Assembly (NCBI GenBank): GCA_016203175.1 | Contig: JACQNH010000013.1 | Coordinates: 1 to 7,429, forward strand | DNA: 7,429 bases | Source: Candidatus Woesearchaeota archaeon | GTDB lineage: Archaea > Nanobdellota > Nanobdellia > SCGC-AAA011-G17 > JACQNH01 | Direction of reading: 5' to 3' | Shown here: piece after piece, positions 4,784-7,429 of the stretch | Layout: each line of letters starts with the position of its first letter | How positions within the stretch are numbered: position 1 is the first letter of the stretch | Notes under the pieces: generated by a model | Told to the model about the DNA's origin: nothing | Seen by the model: only the letters and a program-made list of their open reading frames with translations | The model's database searches: none | Program-made: the position numbers and the translations under genes

Positions 4784-5962
4784 GTGATTAATTACGATAT
4801 TTTATTTGCTATAATATTCTATGCAATAATTTTAATTATTTTCTTTAAATATAGAAGTAAATTTGATGTTCAAGGAAAAATCTTTGTAATGTACAGAACA
4901 AAGTTAGGATTAAAATTAATGGATTATCTAAGCAAAAAAATTCCTAGACTATTAAAAATATTTTCTTTTTTAGGAATAATCATTGGTTTTGGTGGAATGA
5001 TTTACATCAGTTATTTTGTGATTATATATACTTTAAAATTTATTTTAATTCCAGGAACAGAACCAGTTTTATCTCCAGTACTTCCAGGCGTTCATATCCC
5101 TGGTGCACCCCCGCTATCATTTTGGCATTGGATCATCTCAATCTTAGTATTAGCCGTCATTCACGAATTTAGTCATGGTGTAATAGCAAGATTATACAAT
5201 GTAAAAGTTAAAAGTTCAGGTTTTGCATTTTTAGGCCCTGTCTTAGCAGCTTTCGTAGAGCCAGATGAAAAGCAGCTTATTAAGAAATCTAAAAAAGTTC
5301 AATTAGAAATGTTTGCAGCAGGACCGTTTTCAAATATTTTATTAGCAGGGATAATATTGCTTTTTTTAAGTTATGTTTTCTCTCCTTATATAGATGAAAA
5401 TGTACAAGTGAAAGGTTTAAAAGTAATAGGATTTGAAAAGGAATTCTCTACAGAAGATTTAAAAAAAGGGGATATAATTCTAGGAATAAATAATTTAGAT
5501 ATAGTAAATAAAAGATTAAGTGATTTTTTTAATGAAGTAAAAAATAAAACAGATCAAGAAATAACATTAAAAGTGAAATCTACTCTAGAAACAATAAAAA
5601 CAGTATCTCTTAAAGTTCTTCCATCAAAAGATGATCCAAAACTAGGAAAGTTAGGCGTATTAGTAAGAGGTATTTACGATACAAAAGATAAAATATTAAT
5701 CTGGTTTTGGTTATTAACAGTATGGCTTTTCATTACAAACTTAGGTGTGGGTTTATTCAATTTACTACCATTAGGGCCTGTAGATGGGGGAAGAATGTTC
5801 ACAACAGCAGTCTCTTACTTTATAAAAGACCCTAATAAAGCAAGAAAACTAACAAACTTAGTATCATTAATCTTGCTTTCGCTAATAGTAATCAATTTGC
5901 TTCCTTTCCTATATAAATTACTAATATTTATCATAACTCCTGTAATCAATCTAATAACTTAA
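4784..5962 (+). CDS. site-2 protease family (M50) membrane metalloprotease with PDZ domain
   Basis: A 392-aa intramembrane zinc protease. Helices at about 6-22, 58-85 and 113-137 lead into the catalytic HEFSH (His127, Glu128, His131); AAGPFSN at 178-184 starts the next helix; a PDZ-like domain spans about 205-280 with KGDIILGINNLDI as its typical core; LGPVDGGRM (Asp334) in the late helix supplies the third zinc ligand. Such proteases cut substrate helices within the membrane, often after a first cut elsewhere. The start is GTG with SD GAGGT just upstream, 9 nt after the eL40 stop, so it probably belongs to the aIF5A transcript. All catalytic residues are present, so it should be active; its substrate cannot be read from the sequence. 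Confidence 0.92.
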   Translation: MINYDILFAIIFYAIILIIFFKYRSKFDVQGKIFVMYRTKLGLKLMDYLSKKIPRLLKIFSFLGIIIGFGGMIYISYFVIIYTLKFILIPGTEPVLSPVLPGVHIPGAPPLSFWHWIISILVLAVIHEFSHGVIARLYNVKVKSSGFAFLGPVLAAFVEPDEKQLIKKSKKVQLEMFAAGPFSNILLAGIILLFLSYVFSPYIDENVQVKGLKVIGFEKEFSTEDLKKGDIILGINNLDIVNKRLSDFFNEVKNKTDQEITLKVKSTLETIKTVSLKVLPSKDDPKLGKLGVLVRGIYDTKDKILIWFWLLTVWLFITNLGVGLFNLLPLGPVDGGRMFTTAVSYFIKDPNKARKLTNLVSLILLSLIVINLLPFLYKLLIFIITPVINLIT

Positions 5963-5987
5963 TCATTACAAAATGAATACAAAAACA

Positions 5988-5995
5988 TTTTATAA
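5988..5995 (+). promoter_or_regulatory. TATA box, leaderless promoter for the PLDc_N-type gene
   Basis: TTTTATAA is centred about 25 nt before ATG 6017, in the 54-bp spacer after the protease gene. No SD is seen, again pointing to a leaderless message. Confidence 0.55.
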
Positions 5996-6016
5996 CCCAT
6001 TTTCCATCATTAAATT

Positions 6017-6571
6017 ATGGTTACTTTAACTCCAGATATATTAAAAGATTTTACAACAGGTATTCTAACAATTTCAATAGCTTTAGGATTGCATCTGCTT
6101 CTCTTCATTATAGGCTCAATAAGTGTTTTAAGAAGCCAAAAATCAACACTAACCAAGATCAACTGGATTGTATTCCAATTTTTATTTCCATTAATAGGAT
6201 TTATCATTTATTTTGCAATTGGAAGAGAGCGTATACCAAAATTAGCATACCCTCAAATGCCTTCAACATTGGTAAAACCCTCTCAACAATTAGAATCTGT
6301 TTTTAAAACCCCAGAAGGATTAACTGCAAAAAGTGTTACAATAGGAACTCCAGAAGAAACTAAAGCAAAACCAGAGGCTATATATGATCAACAAAAAGCC
6401 ATTGAAATGAGTTCAAAATTAAAAGAGGCAATATACTATGTTAAATCAAGTTTAGAAAGAGGTTTTTCACTAGAAAAAATTAAAGAGGCATTAAGAAAAG
6501 TTGGATGGAAAGAAGAAGATATTTCAAAAGCAATTGAAGAAGCAAGAAAAACGGCTGTGGGACAGAATTAG
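6017..6571 (+). CDS. two-helix PLDc_N-like membrane protein with helical C-terminal tail
   Basis: A 184-aa protein. Helix 1 is at about 14-37 and helix 2 at 48-68, joined by a short loop with SVLRSQKSTLTKINWIV and ending FPLIGFIIYFAIGRE. This two-helix unit with a PLIG..IY..IGR end is the PLDc_N (phospholipase D-nuclease N-terminal) domain, here without any nuclease domain. A Pro/Lys/Thr-rich linker covers about 75-125. Residues 130-177 form helices with a GFSLEKIKEALRKVGW unit, a small-helical-bundle pattern like those in other DPANN membrane proteins. The tail is probably cytoplasmic and may bind a partner. Function is unknown; the domain recognition is moderate to good. Confidence 0.75.
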   Translation: MVTLTPDILKDFTTGILTISIALGLHLLLFIIGSISVLRSQKSTLTKINWIVFQFLFPLIGFIIYFAIGRERIPKLAYPQMPSTLVKPSQQLESVFKTPEGLTAKSVTIGTPEETKAKPEAIYDQQKAIEMSSKLKEAIYYVKSSLERGFSLEKIKEALRKVGWKEEDISKAIEEARKTAVGQN

Positions 6572-6637
6572 AAACTAACTCCCTTTATCTTTAGTAATTA
6601 TAATGTGACATCCTTAGACCGTATAACTTAAGTGTGG

Positions 6638-6659
6638 CTGTGTTAAAATTTTAATACAG
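6638..6659. repeat. 22-bp near-perfect palindrome inside the left IS end
   Basis: CTGTGTTAAAA is followed at once by TTTTAATACAG, an inverted repeat with 11-bp arms and a single G/T exception. It overlaps the last two bases of the left terminal repeat. It may be a transposase contact site or part of the 3' end of the transposase message. Confidence 0.5.
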
Positions 6660-6687
6660 TTCTTTCTATAATCCCCTTATGGGTTTT

Positions 6688-6710
6688 ACAAAAATCTTCC
6701 TGATTTTTGT
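6688..6710. terminator. hairpin just after the transposase stop
   Basis: ACAAAAATC (6688-6696) and GATTTTTGT (6702-6710) form a perfect 9-bp stem around a 5-nt loop. On the minus strand it begins 3 nt after the TAA of the transposase. It could end or protect the transposase transcript. Archaeal termination does not usually need hairpins, so the terminator label is tentative. Confidence 0.4.
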
Positions 6711-6713
6711 CAG

Positions 6714-7418
6714 TTAAAGAATCCTTTTTGGTAGGAACAGAAATTCCCCTGTTGGATTTTTCCAGTTGTCTGTTGTGGGATATATTCCTAAAGACCCATG
6801 TAATGCAAAGGCCTCAAGAAGATAATCTGTAAACATGAGTGCCTTTCTCCATCTGTTAGCACTTTTAATATTTGTGAAACTACTTCTTACTTTAAGGTTG
6901 ATGTAAGCATCAATCTTACTGTGCAATCTTTCAACAGGAAGATTAGACAGAAAAAGAAATAAGTTTTTGTCAGAAAACAATTTTTCTTTTAATCCTGCAG
7001 TATGATGTTTGCATTTTCTGCCAAACTTATTTGCCGTTTTGATATAGCTTGGATTTTTATCTGTTACATGGATGTCTATATTTTTCTCAATCTGTTTATG
7101 TTTCCTCATATGTTCTTTGATTGATGCTTTGTCCTTAAATTCAAGAATAGAGCTTGTTAATAATCTTCCCTGATGATCTGTAGTGTTTACCCAGTAGACA
7201 AGTTGTTTTCCTATTCTTATGAATTTCTCATCTGTGTGTCTTATTTTTAGTTTACCATTTTTTGTTTCTCTTTTAATTTCCGGCATCTGTTCCAGAAATT
7301 TTGATGACCAAAAGCAAATAGTTTCTTTGCTAATCTTGCACCTAAAAAAATAGAAGATAAACAGTTGCACTATCTTAGCAGGTATAAATAAATGGAAGAA
7401 AATAGCCACACTTAACAC
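6714..7418 (-). CDS. IS6/IS240-like DDE transposase, N-terminus uncertain
   Basis: The reading frame gives 234 aa. A helix-turn-helix with SKETICFWSSKF lies at about 30-41. The RNase-H-like catalytic core shows Asp63 in RHTDEKFIRI, Asp120 in VTDKNPSY and Glu163 in LPVERLHSK. The first two resemble the IS6-family motifs around DETYVKV and TDKAPAY; the last spacing (42 residues between Asp and Glu) is longer than the 34 of IS26. The C-terminus holds GIYPTTDNWKNP. The frame is open to the window edge with PKE codons before GTG 7418, so a longer N-terminus, possibly with a zinc finger, may lie outside. GTG 7409 is another candidate, having GAGGTG as SD 6 nt upstream. No frameshift or internal stop is seen, so it could be active. 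It mobilises its own element. Confidence 0.8.
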   Translation of the reverse strand: MLSVAIFFHLFIPAKIVQLFIFYFFRCKISKETICFWSSKFLEQMPEIKRETKNGKLKIRHTDEKFIRIGKQLVYWVNTTDHQGRLLTSSILEFKDKASIKEHMRKHKQIEKNIDIHVTDKNPSYIKTANKFGRKCKHHTAGLKEKLFSDKNLFLFLSNLPVERLHSKIDAYINLKVRSSFTNIKSANRWRKALMFTDYLLEAFALHGSLGIYPTTDNWKNPTGEFLFLPKRIL

Positions 7419-7429
7419 CTCTTTTGGTA

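Larger units (their letters stand above)
6628..7415 (-). mobile_element. IS6/IS240-like insertion sequence with 12-bp terminal inverted repeats
   Basis: TTAAGTGTGGCT at 6628-6639 recurs as its exact reverse complement at 7404-7415, bracketing the transposase gene. The span of 788 bp fits IS6-family elements. No 8-bp target duplication is seen: CGTATAAC lies left and CACCTCTT right. The right repeat also lies within the open transposase frame, which is odd for a complete element. The boundaries are therefore provisional, although the transposase itself marks mobile DNA with confidence. Confidence 0.5.

Noticed and set aside
6010..6207. Minus-strand ORF over the PLDc_N-type gene
   Set aside because: Antisense to a gene with a well-placed TATA box and recognisable domain.
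6714..7418. Decayed transposase pseudogene
   Set aside because: The frame has no stops or frameshifts and all three catalytic acidic residues are present; only the N-terminus is uncertain because of the window edge.
6620..7423. Target-site duplication around the IS
   Set aside because: The 8 bp on either side (CGTATAAC and CACCTCTT) do not match, nor do shorter lengths next to the repeats.

Overview
The window reads as a fragment of an AT-rich archaeal genome. It carries two archaeal/eukaryotic-type translation genes, aIF5A with the lysine that becomes hypusine and ribosomal protein eL40, side by side. Several plus-strand genes have a TATA-like box centred about 25-28 nt before the start codon, which is the archaeal leaderless layout. 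Internal genes have Shine-Dalgarno (SD) motifs of the GGAGG/GAGGT kind. Short genes, very tight packing and the repertoire suggest a small-genome DPANN-type archaeon (Woesearchaeota/Pacearchaeota-like); that placement is inference.

Left part (1-2392, plus strand): positions 1-176 hold no supported gene, but they hold a TATA box, a consensus SD and a strong hairpin ahead of a CcdA/DsbD-type membrane thiol transporter. An overlapping gene encodes a small CxxC thioredoxin-like protein. A separate leaderless promoter then drives two exported or anchored proteins: a Met/Gln-rich protein with a CPFC motif and a Cys-rich protein with CC and CCCxC motifs.

Middle part (2413-4180): a minus-strand operon of five tightly packed genes runs from 3755 down to 2413. 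It encodes a 43-aa desulforedoxin-like Cys protein, a MerC/MerT-like four-helix protein with CPAC and CxxCxxC motifs, a glutaredoxin, an unknown four-helix membrane protein and a 51-aa Cys-rich zinc-ribbon protein. The two smallest genes lie in otherwise unexplained gaps. A divergent HxlR-type regulator with three N-terminal cysteines faces this operon. The 71-bp spacer contains a 7-5-7 inverted repeat lying directly over the best TATA boxes of both directions, so one bound repressor could shut both. Taken together, positions 177-4180 look like a thiol/metal-handling island. A function in soft-metal (copper, mercury or similar) transport and extracytoplasmic disulfide exchange is my inference.

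Right part (4191-6571): housekeeping genes. These are aIF5A, eL40 and a site-2-protease-type membrane metalloprotease in one run, then a leaderless gene for a PLDc_N-type two-helix membrane protein with a helical tail.

Right edge (6628-7429): an IS6/IS240-like DDE transposase on the minus strand, bracketed by a perfect 12-bp inverted repeat 788 bp from end to end, with several palindromes downstream of its stop. Its reading frame is open to the window edge, so the N-terminus is uncertain. I saw no tRNA, rRNA or CRISPR array.
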